DNA of 64,000 bases, from positions 930,001-994,000 of the forward strand of contig NZ_MTQN01000012.1 of NCBI RefSeq assembly GCF_001984195.1, given 5' to 3'. A program made the position numbers and the translations under genes. The stretch is from Kribbella sp. ALI-6-A. Lineage in GTDB: Bacteria; Actinomycetota; Actinomycetes; Propionibacteriales; Kribbellaceae. The notes under the pieces were generated by a model, which was not told the origin of the DNA, made no database searches, and was given only the letters and a program-made list of their open reading frames with translations. Below, piece by piece: positions 8,288-16,136 of this stretch (positions within the stretch are counted from its first letter, which is position 1; each line of letters begins with the position of its first letter).

Positions 8288-8293
8288 TACGGT
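8288..8293 (+). promoter_or_regulatory. -10 element of a leaderless promoter
   Basis: TACGGT lies 6 bases before the ATG at 8300, matching TANNNT leaderless spacing; no Shine-Dalgarno sequence is present. Confidence 0.4.
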
Positions 8294-8299
8294 TGGTGC

Positions 8300-8674
8300 A
8301 TGGGCAAAGGCAACCGGTTGTCGTTCTTCTCGATGGTGATCGGTGGTGCGGCGGGGTTCGGGTTGCTGTGGATCACCCGGCGGGCCTGGGACGACTGCGG
8401 GGTGAAGCTCAACGGCGTCGGCAACGGGCCGACGCTGCTGTTCGTCGGGCTGCCGGTGGTGCTGGTGGTGAACATCGTGCTGTTCAGCGTGGTCTGGCGG
8501 GTGATGAAAAAGGGCGGCGGCGGCAAGTTCCTGATGCCGCTGATCGGCGCGCTGGTCGCGATCGCGATCGCCGACCTGGCCCTGTTCTCCTGGGCCGGTA
8601 CGCCGGCCACGATGGCCGCTCCGATCTGCCCCGCGAACGTCCCGCCGTGGTGGCCGGAGTGGATCCCGACCTGA
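8300..8674 (+). CDS. Small membrane protein
   Basis: The 124-residue protein has three hydrophobic segments, about residues 10-25 (SMVIGGAAGFGLLWI), 46-66 (LLFVGLPVVLVVNIVLFSVV) and 78-98 (LMPLIGALVAIAIADLALF), and ends with a Trp/Pro-rich tail (PPWWPEW). A KKGGGG linker separates segments two and three. The start is the ATG behind a TANNNT motif. No known family is recognised; it is divergent from another small membrane protein, with 81 bases between the starts. Confidence 0.75.
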   Translation: MGKGNRLSFFSMVIGGAAGFGLLWITRRAWDDCGVKLNGVGNGPTLLFVGLPVVLVVNIVLFSVVWRVMKKGGGGKFLMPLIGALVAIAIADLALFSWAGTPATMAAPICPANVPPWWPEWIPT

Positions 8675-8675
8675 G

Positions 8676-8992
8676 TCAGCGCGCGGGCGGCGCGTAGCTT
8701 CGCCAGCGTTCGTCGACGACGTAACCGAGGGCAAGGTTCGCGCCCAGACTCGCGTCGTTGACCGCCGCCCCACCGGTGCCGAAGACGCGGCCCTTCATCC
8801 ACAGCTCCCGGATCTTCTCCAACGACCCGACCACCCGATGCGGCGCTGGCGTGTACGGGTAGTCGGGCTCAGTCGCCATCTCCACCTCGAGCACCGCTGG
8901 CCCCCAACTCCCGTACGACGACGCCCTCCGACCTCCAGTACGGCGCAGCGCGGGTCGTCGGCGCGGACCACCTCGAACGTCATCTCAGCCAT
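8676..8992 (-). pseudogene. Small conserved-looking protein, probably split by a frameshift
   Basis: The frame ending at 8676 encodes a well-formed 70-residue C-terminus (ATEPDYPYTPAPHRVVGSLE, then KIRELWMKGRVFGTGG) but has only an internal GTG as a possible start (8894). A second frame starting at ATG 8992 encodes MAEMTFEVVRADDPRCAVLE and then turns into Arg-rich nonsense. Joining the two around 8910-8930 gives one 105-residue protein with a continuous character (..EVGGRR / ASSYGSWGPAVLEVEM..). I infer a one-base indel, either a real mutation or a sequence error. The alternative is a 72-residue protein from GTG 8894. No family is recognised. Confidence 0.5.
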
Positions 8993-9016
8993 TGTCGTCG
9001 CCGCGGCACCGACGGC

Positions 9017-9904
9017 TCAATCGGTGATCCCCAGTCGCCGCGCCAGGCCCTCGGCGTCGAACGGCGCGCGGACCTTCACGTCGTTGTCGAAGTACACGAA
9101 AACGTCCCGCTGCCGGCGTGGTGCGGCCGAGCCGACCCGCTGCCCGTTCGTCGGGGTGCGCCCGCCGTGCCAGGTCCTGATCCGCCCGGCCCATCGGTCC
9201 AGCGCGTCGTCGTCGTACCCGCTGACGTACAGCTCCTCGGCCCCGTGCAGCCGCACGTACACGAAGTCGGACGCCGTCACGTCGTCCAGCATCGGCCACT
9301 TGCCCGCGGTGTCCGCGCACACCAGCCCGATGTCGTGCGCGCGCAGAAGATCAACGAAGGCCGCCTGCTCGTACGACGCATGCCGCACCTCCAGCGCGTG
9401 CCGGATCGGCTGCTCGACCGATGCCTCCAGCAACGACCTGTCGGTCATCCGGTCGTCGTGCTTGCGGGCGAGCAGCGCCGCCTCACCTGTTGTCCGAGGC
9501 AACAAGTCGAAGAACCGGGCGAGCCGGTCCGCGTCGTACCCGAGGGTCGGCGGCAACTGCCACAGCATCGGCCCGAGCTTCTCCCCGAGCGCGAGCACCC
9601 CGGAGGCGAAGAAGTTCGCCAGCGGCGTCTGGACGTCGTCCAGCTTCTTCATGTGCGTGACGAACCGCGGCCCCTTGACCGCGAAGACGAACCCGCGCGG
9701 CGTCTCGTCGTACCAGCGCTGGTACGACGAAGGCCGCTGCAGCGAGTAGAACGACCCGTTCAGCTCGATCGAGTTCAGCCGCCGCGACGCGTACTCCAGC
9801 TCGGCGCGCTGCGGAAGGCCCTCGGGATAGAAGACCTTCCGCCACGGCGCGTACCGCCAGCCGGAGATCCCGATCCGGTACGGCCCGTCAGCCCACTGGT
9901 CCAT
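9017..9904 (-). CDS. DUF72 (YecE-like) protein
   Basis: The 295-residue protein has the DUF72 features throughout: GISGWRYAPWRKVFYPEGLPQ at residues 12-32, LNSIELNGSFYSLQRPSSYQRW near 45-65, GFVFAVKGPRFVTHMKKL near 70-88, LPPTLGYDADRLARF, then HALEVRHASY and the C-terminal VYFDNDVKVRAPFDAEGL. The fold is a TIM barrel; the biochemical role of the family is unsettled (a nuclease-like or DNA-damage link has been proposed for YecE homologues). The start at 9904 gives a normal full length. It lies upstream of the F420-dependent G6PD on the same strand with a 42-base gap after that gene's stop. Confidence 0.9.
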   Translation of the reverse strand: MDQWADGPYRIGISGWRYAPWRKVFYPEGLPQRAELEYASRRLNSIELNGSFYSLQRPSSYQRWYDETPRGFVFAVKGPRFVTHMKKLDDVQTPLANFFASGVLALGEKLGPMLWQLPPTLGYDADRLARFFDLLPRTTGEAALLARKHDDRMTDRSLLEASVEQPIRHALEVRHASYEQAAFVDLLRAHDIGLVCADTAGKWPMLDDVTASDFVYVRLHGAEELYVSGYDDDALDRWAGRIRTWHGGRTPTNGQRVGSAAPRRQRDVFVYFDNDVKVRAPFDAEGLARRLGITD

Positions 9905-9946
9905 GCCGGTCCGGTCCCCACCCGGTGAGGCCGGAAAACCCGGGCG

Positions 9947-10951
9947 TCAGCCCAGCTTGCGCAGCAGCGGTACGACGTCCTCGGTGAACTGGGTCAGGAA
10001 GCGCTCCTGGTCGTGGCCCGGGCCGTGCACGACGAAGTGGTTGAAGCCGGCGTCCAGGTACGGCTGGAACTGCTTGACGACCTCTTCGGGGTCCGAGGCG
10101 ACGATCCAGCGCTTGGCGACCTGCTCGATCGGCAGCTCGTCGGCCAGCCGCTCCATCTCCACCGCGCTGTCCACGCTGTGCTTCTGCTCCGGCGTCAGCG
10201 ACAGCGGCGCCCAGAACCGGGTGTTCTCCAGCGCGTGCTCCGGGTCGCGGTCGTAGGAGACCTTGACCTCGAGCATCCGGTCGACGTCCTCGAACTTCTT
10301 GCCGGCCTTCTCCGCGCCTTCGCGCACAGCGGGCATCAGCTTGTCGGTGTAGAGCTCCATGCCCTTGCCCGAGGTGGCGATGAAGCCGTCACCCGCGCGG
10401 CCGGCGTACTTGGCGACCAGCGGTCCACCCGCGGCGACGTAGATCTTCAGCGGCGTCTCCGGGCGGTCGTAGATCGACGCCTCGACGGTCTTGTAGTACG
10501 GCCCGTCGGAGCTGACCGACTCCTCGGTCCACAGCGCGCGGATCAGGTCGACCGACTCGCGCAGCCGGGCGAACCGCTCCTTGAACTCCGGCCACTCGCG
10601 GCCCGACACGGCGATCTCGTTCAGCGCCTCGCCGCTGCCGACGCCGAGCATGATGCGGCCCGGGTACAGCACGCCCAGCGTCGCGAACGCCTGCGCGATC
10701 ACCGCGGGGTTGTAGCGGAACGTCGGCGTCAGGACCGACGTACCGATCAGCACTCGCTCGGTCCGCTCGCCGACCGCGGCCATCCAGGCCAGCGCGAACG
10801 GCGCGTGCCCGCCCTCGTGCCGCCAGGGCAGGAAGTGGTCGGAGACAGTGACGCTGTCCAGCCCGAGCTGCTCCGCGCGTACCGCGTACTCGACCAGGTC
10901 CCGCGGGCCGAACTGCTCCGCCGAGGCCTTGTAACCGATCCGAATGCCCAC
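9947..10951 (-). CDS. fgd: F420-dependent glucose-6-phosphate dehydrogenase
   Basis: The 334-residue protein matches FGD1 over its whole length. It oxidises glucose 6-phosphate to 6-phosphogluconolactone and reduces coenzyme F420 in the cytoplasm. GYKASAEQFGPRDLVEYAV opens the protein; the catalytic His is His39 in TVSDHFLPWRHEGGHAPF with Trp43 beside it. The proton-donor Glu is Glu107 in LGVGSGEALNEIA. The phosphate-site regions (TSGKGMELYTDKLMPAVREG, NTRFWAPLSLTPEQKHS) are also present. I chose the GTG at 10951 because GGAGGAG precedes it at the right distance and the length then equals the family's 334-336. It implies that F420 is made by this organism and feeds F420H2 to reductases such as some LLM proteins. 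Confidence 0.95.
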   Translation of the reverse strand: MGIRIGYKASAEQFGPRDLVEYAVRAEQLGLDSVTVSDHFLPWRHEGGHAPFALAWMAAVGERTERVLIGTSVLTPTFRYNPAVIAQAFATLGVLYPGRIMLGVGSGEALNEIAVSGREWPEFKERFARLRESVDLIRALWTEESVSSDGPYYKTVEASIYDRPETPLKIYVAAGGPLVAKYAGRAGDGFIATSGKGMELYTDKLMPAVREGAEKAGKKFEDVDRMLEVKVSYDRDPEHALENTRFWAPLSLTPEQKHSVDSAVEMERLADELPIEQVAKRWIVASDPEEVVKQFQPYLDAGFNHFVVHGPGHDQERFLTQFTEDVVPLLRKLG

Positions 10952-11087
10952 CGTCTCGCTCCTCCGTCGTAGTCGTTCATCGGGTGACAACCCGCGCACC
11001 GCCCGGTCTATGCCGCGTCGGCGTGTCGCCACCGTACTGCGCGGGCCGGCGGTGGCCTGGGAGGAGTCGGGCGCTGGGCGTTCGGGG

Positions 11088-12362
11088 TCAGCCGGTCTGG
11101 CGCCAGATGTCGTTGACGACCTTCTGGGCGGACTGCTCCTGACCCGGCGCCGCGACGGCGGCCGCGCCGGCCAGCCACCAGCGGCCCTGCGAGGAGAAGA
11201 CGTGGGTCATTGCGAACGTGTACGGCTTGGGGTCGACGGTGTACCAGGTGCGGCCGTCGCGGGGCGTGGCCGGAACCGGCGCCTTGTACGCCGTGGTCCA
11301 TTCCTGGTCGAACGCCGCCCGGGCGGCCAGGCAGGCCGCCTGGTCGCGGCACGGCTGGACGGCGATGCGCAGGTCGAGCCCGGCGTTCGCGGAGCCCGGG
11401 CCGGTGAGCACGCGACGGTAGATCGTCGAGGACGACTCCACCGAGGTCTTCTGGTCCAGCACCGGGCGGTCGGGGAAGCCGAACTCGAACGGGAGGCCGA
11501 GCCCGCGCGCGACCTCGAGTTCGGCGCCGGAGGCGAACACCGCGCCGGCCACGCCGACGAACGGGGTGGCCCTGGACCACGGCACGGCGGTCACCTTGTC
11601 GATGCCGGGGACGAGGACGCCGGTGGGCATCGGGCTGGGGCTGACCGGGGCCGGGGGTGGGACGACGGGGTCGGTCTTGGCGGTGGCGCTGCGGACGGCG
11701 GCGCCGATCGAGTACGTGATGCTGAAGACCGCGAGCACGAGGACGATCGCGACGAGGTAGAGCCAGGTTTTGGGCTTGGACTTGGCGGGCTGCGCGGGGG
11801 GTTGGCCGTTGGTGTGCGCGGCGGTTGCGTCGTTGTGCGCGGCGGTTGCGCCGTCGGTGTGCGCCGCGGGTACGCCGAATGCGTGCGGGGCGTTTGCGCC
11901 GGAGGGCTGCCCGGCGGCGATCGGCGCACCCGGCTGCCCCGGCGTACCGGCTGCCCCAGGCGCCTGCCCGTCGACGGGAATCGGCGCGGCGCCGTACTGG
12001 GCCAGCTGGTTGCGGACCGCGGCCAGCGATTCCTGGTCGTTGCCGAGCAGGCCGTCCAGCGGGTCGATCAGGCGCTCGGCGCCGGACTGGCCCGGGACGA
12101 GCTGGGTCACGGCGTACGGCCTGGTGGCGGTCAGGTTCGCCGCCCAGAGTGGGACCTCCTCGCGGCCGGGACCGAGCGCGGCGGTGCGACTGGCTTCGCC
12201 GAGGCGTTCGCGGACGGCGGGATCGGCGGCGCCGGCCTCGCTCAGCACGAGCACGACGACCTCCATCCCGGTGAACGACCGCCCACGCCAGATCTCGGCG
12301 AGCGGATGCTCCAGCAGCCGCTGCCCCAGTTCGTACCCGGAGATGACCGGTGCGCTGTTCAC
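11088..12362 (-). CDS. Membrane protein with degenerate kinase-like N-terminus
   Basis: The 424-residue protein starts ISGYELGQRLLEHPLAEIWR, which looks like the first two strands of a bacterial Ser/Thr kinase (..YxLgxxLgxGxxxxVyxA..), but the glycine-rich loop and all later kinase motifs are absent. A Pro/Ala/Gly-rich linker (about 130-200) precedes one TM segment (TWLYLVAIVLVLAVFSITYS, about 203-222), followed by an extracellular domain with paired cysteines (VQPCRDQAACLAARAAF) and WWLAGAAAVAAP. It overlaps the next gene by 4 bases with that gene upstream, so the pair is an operon. I infer an envelope-associated protein; function is unknown. Confidence 0.75.
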   Translation of the reverse strand: MNSAPVISGYELGQRLLEHPLAEIWRGRSFTGMEVVVLVLSEAGAADPAVRERLGEASRTAALGPGREEVPLWAANLTATRPYAVTQLVPGQSGAERLIDPLDGLLGNDQESLAAVRNQLAQYGAAPIPVDGQAPGAAGTPGQPGAPIAAGQPSGANAPHAFGVPAAHTDGATAAHNDATAAHTNGQPPAQPAKSKPKTWLYLVAIVLVLAVFSITYSIGAAVRSATAKTDPVVPPPAPVSPSPMPTGVLVPGIDKVTAVPWSRATPFVGVAGAVFASGAELEVARGLGLPFEFGFPDRPVLDQKTSVESSSTIYRRVLTGPGSANAGLDLRIAVQPCRDQAACLAARAAFDQEWTTAYKAPVPATPRDGRTWYTVDPKPYTFAMTHVFSSQGRWWLAGAAAVAAPGQEQSAQKVVNDIWRQTG

Positions 12363-12955
12363 TTCGCCTCCCAGATCGCCCGGTCCGCCAGCACCAGCGC
12401 GGCGCCCTCGGCCTTCTCCCGCGTCACCGGATGCGCCTCGTAGTCCACCTGGACGACGAGGTCGTCGCGCAGCACGACCACCGAGATCTTCCAGTCCTCC
12501 CCGCCGGTCCGGCCCTGGCGGTCGATCCTGGTCGGGTACGGGCGGTCGCGCACGAGCGCGCCCTTCTCCCGGTCGAACGCCTTGCGCGCCACCTGGTCCG
12601 GCCGGAACGGCGGCTCGCCCTCGCCGGCGATCTTCCCGCCGTACGGGGTGATGCGGACGGAGACGGCCGCGGCGGTGTATGTCTTCTGGCTCGACTCCTC
12701 GGCGAGCGCACGGCAGCGCACCTCACCGGTCCCGGTCTGCGCGAACACCGGCGACGCGTTCTCCGGCAGCATCGCGGAGATGTCCCCGAGCCGCTCGCAC
12801 AGATCGGCCGGCAGCTTGCGCGCCGGAACGACGTCGTCGGCCCGCACCGGCTCACCGGCCGCGAACCCGATCCCGAGTCCCGCGACCAGCGCGATCGCGG
12901 ACGCGATCAGCGTCCCGCGCACCACTCCACCAGCCCTGCCCCAGACCCCAGCCAC
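12359..12955 (-). CDS. Exported or membrane-anchored protein of unknown function
   Basis: The 198-residue protein (GTG start, GGGAG upstream) has a hydrophobic segment at about residues 15-32 (TLIASAIALVAGLGIGFAAG) and then an extracytoplasmic domain with two cysteines (LPADLCERLGDIS and GEVRCRALAEES) that could form a disulfide. Its domain resembles that of its downstream partner in layout: both end with a predicted extracellular alpha/beta region of similar size. ATGA overlap (12359-12362) couples the two genes. An alternative TTG start 42 bases upstream is possible. No named family is recognised. Confidence 0.7.
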   Translation of the reverse strand: MAGVWGRAGGVVRGTLIASAIALVAGLGIGFAAGEPVRADDVVPARKLPADLCERLGDISAMLPENASPVFAQTGTGEVRCRALAEESSQKTYTAAAVSVRITPYGGKIAGEGEPPFRPDQVARKAFDREKGALVRDRPYPTRIDRQGRTGGEDWKISVVVLRDDLVVQVDYEAHPVTREKAEGAALVLADRAIWEAK

Positions 12956-13060
12956 GCGGAGCTCTCCCTTACCGATCACGTTTCCGCCGCCCGACAACGC
13001 GTCTTAGACGACCGCGGTCACGGTCCGGTTCCCATCGATTTCGGAGTGTTCTTCGGCTTC

Positions 13061-13615
13061 TCAGCCGAGCAGCGTCTTGACCGTGCCGCCCGACTCGCTC
13101 AGCTTGCTGCCCAGCCCGGACAGCGCCTCGCCGACCGACGCCAGGATGCCGGACAGATCCTGCAGGTTGCCCGCCAGGCTCTCGACCTCGGTCGCCACCC
13201 CGCTGACCTGCCCGCTGCCGTCGTTCAGCCGCTTCGCCGCCGCGTCGCCGATGCCCGGAATCTTGTCCAGCTCGCCGGCCAGCCCCAACAGCATCCCCGC
13301 CGCGTCCTTCAGTCGATCCTTGGCCGCGTGCATCGTGGTCGCACTCCCGGCCAGCGCCTTCCGCGCGCCACCCTCGCCGTCGTCCCCGACCAGCGCCCCA
13401 GCCGCCTTCGCCGCCTGCTCCCCGGCCTCGGCCAGCCCACCACCGATCGTCGTCAGCAGCTGCGGCAGCTTGCCGATGAACTCCAGCGCGTCGTCCGGCA
13501 GGTCCTTGACCAGCTTCAGCACCTTCTCGAAGTCGTCGGAGTTCTCCAGCACGAACCCGACGGCCTTCTTCACGTCGTTCAGGTCCCGCCCACCGAGCAG
13601 ATCACCGATGTCCAT
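13061..13615 (-). CDS. Helical protein rich in Leu/Gly/Ala (tape-like)
   Basis: The 184-residue protein from ATG 13615 is predicted almost wholly helical, with heptad-like spacing (DVKKAVGFVLENSDDFEKVL, then KLVKDLPDDALEFIGKLPQL) and a C-terminal run of repeated LxxLxGxL units (LAGNLQDLSGILASVGEALS). There is no signal peptide or TM segment. Amphipathic helical proteins of this type in actinobacteria are usually annotated as hypothetical; some resemble secretion (WXG/tape-measure-like) partners, but nothing near it supports that. It lies just upstream, on the opposite strand, of the tRNA-Arg. Confidence 0.65.
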   Translation of the reverse strand: MDIGDLLGGRDLNDVKKAVGFVLENSDDFEKVLKLVKDLPDDALEFIGKLPQLLTTIGGGLAEAGEQAAKAAGALVGDDGEGGARKALAGSATTMHAAKDRLKDAAGMLLGLAGELDKIPGIGDAAAKRLNDGSGQVSGVATEVESLAGNLQDLSGILASVGEALSGLGSKLSESGGTVKTLLG

Positions 13616-13732
13616 GCCCGGAAATGTAGTGCCCGCCCCTCGACCCAACCCCGCTCCCGCGCCGCCCACCGCCTGCCTCCACCCGATTACCACCCCGAGC
13701 CCGACTCCATGTATCGTTACTCGTCGTTGCCC

Positions 13733-13808
13733 GCGCTCGTAGCTCAACGGATAGAGCATCTGACTACGGATCAGAAGGTTGGGGGTTCGAATCCCTCCGA
13801 GCGCGCCA
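13733..13808 (+). tRNA. tRNA-Arg (anticodon ACG)
   Basis: The 7-bp acceptor stem GCGCTCG/CGAGCGC, D-arm (AGCTCAACGGATAGAGC), anticodon stem-loop CTGACTACGGATCAG with ACG, and T-arm GGGGGTTCGAATCCCTC make a complete cloverleaf. The CCA end is encoded (13806-13808). A perfect terminator begins 4 bases later and is the site where the 18-kb element is inserted. Confidence 0.97.
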
Positions 13809-13811
13809 AGC

Positions 13812-13848
13812 AAAACCCCAGGTCACCAGGTGGATGACCTGGGGTTTT
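13812..13848 (+). terminator. Rho-independent terminator of tRNA-Arg
   Basis: AAAACCCCAGGTCA pairs perfectly (14 bp) with TGACCTGGGGTTTT across a 9-base loop, ending in TTTT. The loop and right arm are the first half of the direct repeat that bounds the accessory element. Confidence 0.92.
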
Positions 13849-13859
13849 GTCATTCCCGG
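13827..13859 (+). repeat. Left direct repeat (putative attL)
   Basis: The 33 bases begin CAGGTGGATGACCT and end TTTGTCATTCCCGG. They match the right copy except for a G/A change and a change in the lengths of the adjacent G and T runs (one base longer on the right). Confidence 0.75.
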
Positions 13860-13914
13860 CGCCTGACTTGCCAACAGTTCTGCTGACACGGCGTTAGCGC
13901 TGAGCCGAGGCTGG

Positions 13915-14340
13915 CCGGGATCTGGTCGCGGTCGCGGACGGCGTCGACCAGGCCGAAGAGGAACGGCGCCAAGTGAAGCTGCCGCGCGCGACGAGCTGTT
14001 GCGCCGCCAGGTCGACGAGCGCGTCGCGGCGATCTCGTGGCAGGCTGCCGGAGCCCGGCACAACCGAATCGTCGAAGAGTTGCGTGACGAGGCCCTCGGC
14101 GTCGTGAGAGCCAGCGTCCAGCACCTCGAGCGCGACCTGCGACTGGCCGAGCTGCAGGACAACCGGCGACCGGCGCCGAGCCACCCAATCCGCGCTCGAA
14201 CTGGCCGTCGCCGACCCCGAAGGCATCGAGTCCAAGATGCTGACCGACGTCAGCAACGCCCACCCGGCCGAAGCCGCCGTCACCACCGGCAACCACCCCC
14301 GGGGCCCGCAAGAGCCGCGGCACCGACGGACCCGCCCGCG
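13915..14340 (+). pseudogene. Frameshifted remnant of an unidentified coding sequence
   Basis: Three successive stretches in different frames look like normal codons. DLVAVADGVDQAEEERRQVK lies near 13918-13980, then ARDELLRRQVDERVAAISWQ and on to LGVVRASVQHLERDLRLAEL up to about 14155. QSALELAVADPEGIESKMLT follows from about 14190. Joined, they give a helical, charged protein of about 140 residues immediately upstream of the HTH gene. At least two indels separate the pieces. I do not recognise the family; the position suggests an element-borne replication or transfer accessory gene. Confidence 0.4.
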
Positions 14341-14356
14341 AACTCGGAACGGAACG

Positions 14357-14710
14357 ATGACCGACACCACCCCGCAGCCCGACCCGGACGCACCGAGAAG
14401 GGGCCGCTTCCTGACCCTGGCCGAGGTCGCTGAGGAGCTCAAGTTCAGAGAGAACCAGATCTACGCCCTGGTTCGTCGAGGCGACCTCTAAGGCGTGAAG
14501 ATCGGCGGCCGCGGCCAATGGCGCGTCGAACGCGACAAGCTCGAGCAGTACATCCAGCGGCTGTACGTCGAGACTCGCCAGTACATCGAGACGCACCCGC
14601 ACGCCGAACTCGAGCCGGAAGCGATCGAGAGCGCCGAATTGCTCGCCATGAGCAACCCCCAGCCGCCTCGAGGGGAGCGGTCGAGCGGCCGTGAGACGGA
14701 TGCTCGATAA
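14357..14710 (+). pseudogene. Excisionase-like HTH gene with an in-frame TAA
   Basis: MTDTTPQPDPDAPRRGRFLT is followed by LAEVAEELKFRENQIYALVR and RGDL, then TAA at 14489-14491, then in the same frame GVKIGGRGQWRVERDKLEQY. This is one helix-turn-helix domain of the MerR-like/excisionase type, in which RRGDL-x-GVKIGGRGQWRVE is normally continuous across the turn into the wing. One sense codon has become TAA, splitting the domain at its wing. The 3' part runs to 14710 with no further stop (total about 117 codons). Such proteins direct excision of integrated elements or regulate them; here it is probably inactive unless the stop is read through. Confidence 0.7.
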
Positions 14711-14759
14711 CCTCCGACAGCCGGAACCGACCGTCTACGCGGCAATGCCGAGGTGAGCT

Positions 14760-15227
14760 ATGAGTGATGACTGGAACATCGTCGAGGTGGTCTCGACGAT
14801 GGATAGCTTGATCTTTGCAGCGGAACGAAATGGACTGATTGCCGGCGCCGCGGAGGTGCACCCGCCTTGGACAAATCTTGACGATCCTCGGCCGGCCACC
14901 CTCGAGATGATCTACGTCGTCCGGGAGTGCCGCTGCACCAAAGGACCAGCCACCCTGCTGGTGAACCACCTGAAGGAGTTGTTCCCTGGACTGAGCCACA
15001 CCAGTGTCCTGAGCTTGGCCGGCCGGCGCTTCGCGGAGCGCCACGGGATCCCGCCGCTGCCTCAATCGCCGCATAGACGTCGCCGGGGCAGCGGTCAGCG
15101 GGAGACCGCCGCGGCCGACGAGGTACTGAGTGAGGAGAAGGCAGAGGAAGTCGGTCAGGCGCTGCTCGCCCGGGCTCGAAGCGGGCAGCGCCTTCCTCCG
15201 CGATCCACGAAAGCCGGACGGATTTGA
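14760..15227 (+). CDS. Acetyltransferase-like protein of the element
   Basis: The 155-residue product, preceded by a good GAGGTGA ribosome site, has a central stretch PATLEMIYVVRECRCTKGPATLLVNHLKEL that resembles the acetyl-CoA-binding strand and helix of GNAT enzymes (..EMIYVVPExRGxGxAtxLv..), followed by LAGRRFAERHGI where GNATs have the ..G..F....G end. The R/Q-x-x-G-x-G/A loop is poorly kept (CRCTKGPAT), so it may be inactive or a different fold. The C-terminal 50 residues are basic and disordered. It lies between the broken HTH gene and the HEAGH protein. Confidence 0.55.
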   Translation: MSDDWNIVEVVSTMDSLIFAAERNGLIAGAAEVHPPWTNLDDPRPATLEMIYVVRECRCTKGPATLLVNHLKELFPGLSHTSVLSLAGRRFAERHGIPPLPQSPHRRRRGSGQRETAAADEVLSEEKAEEVGQALLARARSGQRLPPRSTKAGRI

Positions 15228-15381
15228 ACGGCGTACTACACGGCCGACTGACCGACTTGCTGGAACGGGCGGGGCACTCGTCTGGAAAGTGGACTGCCTG
15301 GCCCGAGGCCTGGGGCCATCGCGGTGCCCCAGCGGGCGACGGGACCATCGGCTGGTCGGACCTGAGGGGTGCTTCGAACTG

Positions 15382-15921
15382 ATGCGATTGCCGCCAGCCA
15401 ACCCAGACCATGCCTGTGCGCGCCACGGACTCGCGCTCCACGCGTTCGTTCACGAGGCGGGCCACGCCGTCATCGCAGCCCACCACGGGATCTCATTCGA
15501 TTCGGTGTCTGTCGCCCGTGTACTCGGCGAGCCTGATCCGGCTTTTGGAGGAACCCTTGCCGGCGGTCTCGACATGGGACGTGCGGTACGAGAGTGGGTT
15601 CCAGAAAGCCCTGCTCGGGCGCTCGAGGTGCTCGCTGCAGGGATGGCGGCTGAGGACGCCCTGCTTGGTCACCACCTCCGCAGGGGGTTCGACGGCGATA
15701 TCGCCGTGTGGCGGCTAGGCACCGGACTCACCGACGGCTTGATGGAGAGCGAGAATCTGAGCCTGCTTTCGACCGCCCTTGGCGAACCGATCGGCGGGGT
15801 CGTGACCCGTAGTCGGGCACTCGTTGAAAACAAGCTTGAACAAGTGGTCACGGTGGCCGCTGCTATCCATGCCTCTCCGAGTTGGCGGCTTGACCATGCG
15901 GAAGTTCTCTCCGTTCTTTGA
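15382..15921 (+). CDS. Small HEAGH metalloprotease-like protein (M41-like motif)
   Basis: The 179-residue protein contains LHAFVHEAGHAVIAAHHGIS at residues 16-35. HEAGH is the zinc-binding HExxH motif in the exact form and context of FtsH-type (M41) peptidases, where it is followed by A-[VI]-[IV]-A. Downstream, LEVLAAGMAAEDALLGHH corresponds to the second conserved helix of M41 (LAGRAAE..), and DGDIAVWRLGTGLTDGLME resembles the helix carrying the third zinc ligand Asp. There is no AAA+ ATPase domain and no TM segment. It may be a stand-alone peptidase or a DNA-element protein with an M41-like fold. The start at ATG 15382 is the first in frame before the motif; upstream frame is open. Confidence 0.65.
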   Translation: MRLPPANPDHACARHGLALHAFVHEAGHAVIAAHHGISFDSVSVARVLGEPDPAFGGTLAGGLDMGRAVREWVPESPARALEVLAAGMAAEDALLGHHLRRGFDGDIAVWRLGTGLTDGLMESENLSLLSTALGEPIGGVVTRSRALVENKLEQVVTVAAAIHASPSWRLDHAEVLSVL

Positions 15922-16058
15922 CTGGCAGACCCCCGGCCGGGCCCGCGAGGATCCTTTTTGTCATCGGACGGACGATCGGTTGGCGCCGGCCACCGATTCG
16001 CACGCCGACGCTGCAAGCTCGCGGGCCGCTGAGCTCAGACTCACGGCGTGTTAAGTAG

Positions 16059-16087
16059 CGTTATGGGTAGTTGTACCTTACATAACG
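16059..16087. promoter_or_regulatory. Palindrome between convergent genes
   Basis: CGTTATG at 16059-16065 and CATAACG at 16081-16087 are perfect inverted arms with inner GGTA/TACC arms, in an A+T-rich 215-base gap. It could be a weak terminator or a protein-binding site. Confidence 0.35.
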
Positions 16088-16136
16088 ACGGTTATCGGGC
16101 GCGGCCAATTGCCTGGCACTCCGCGAGCAGTGGCTG

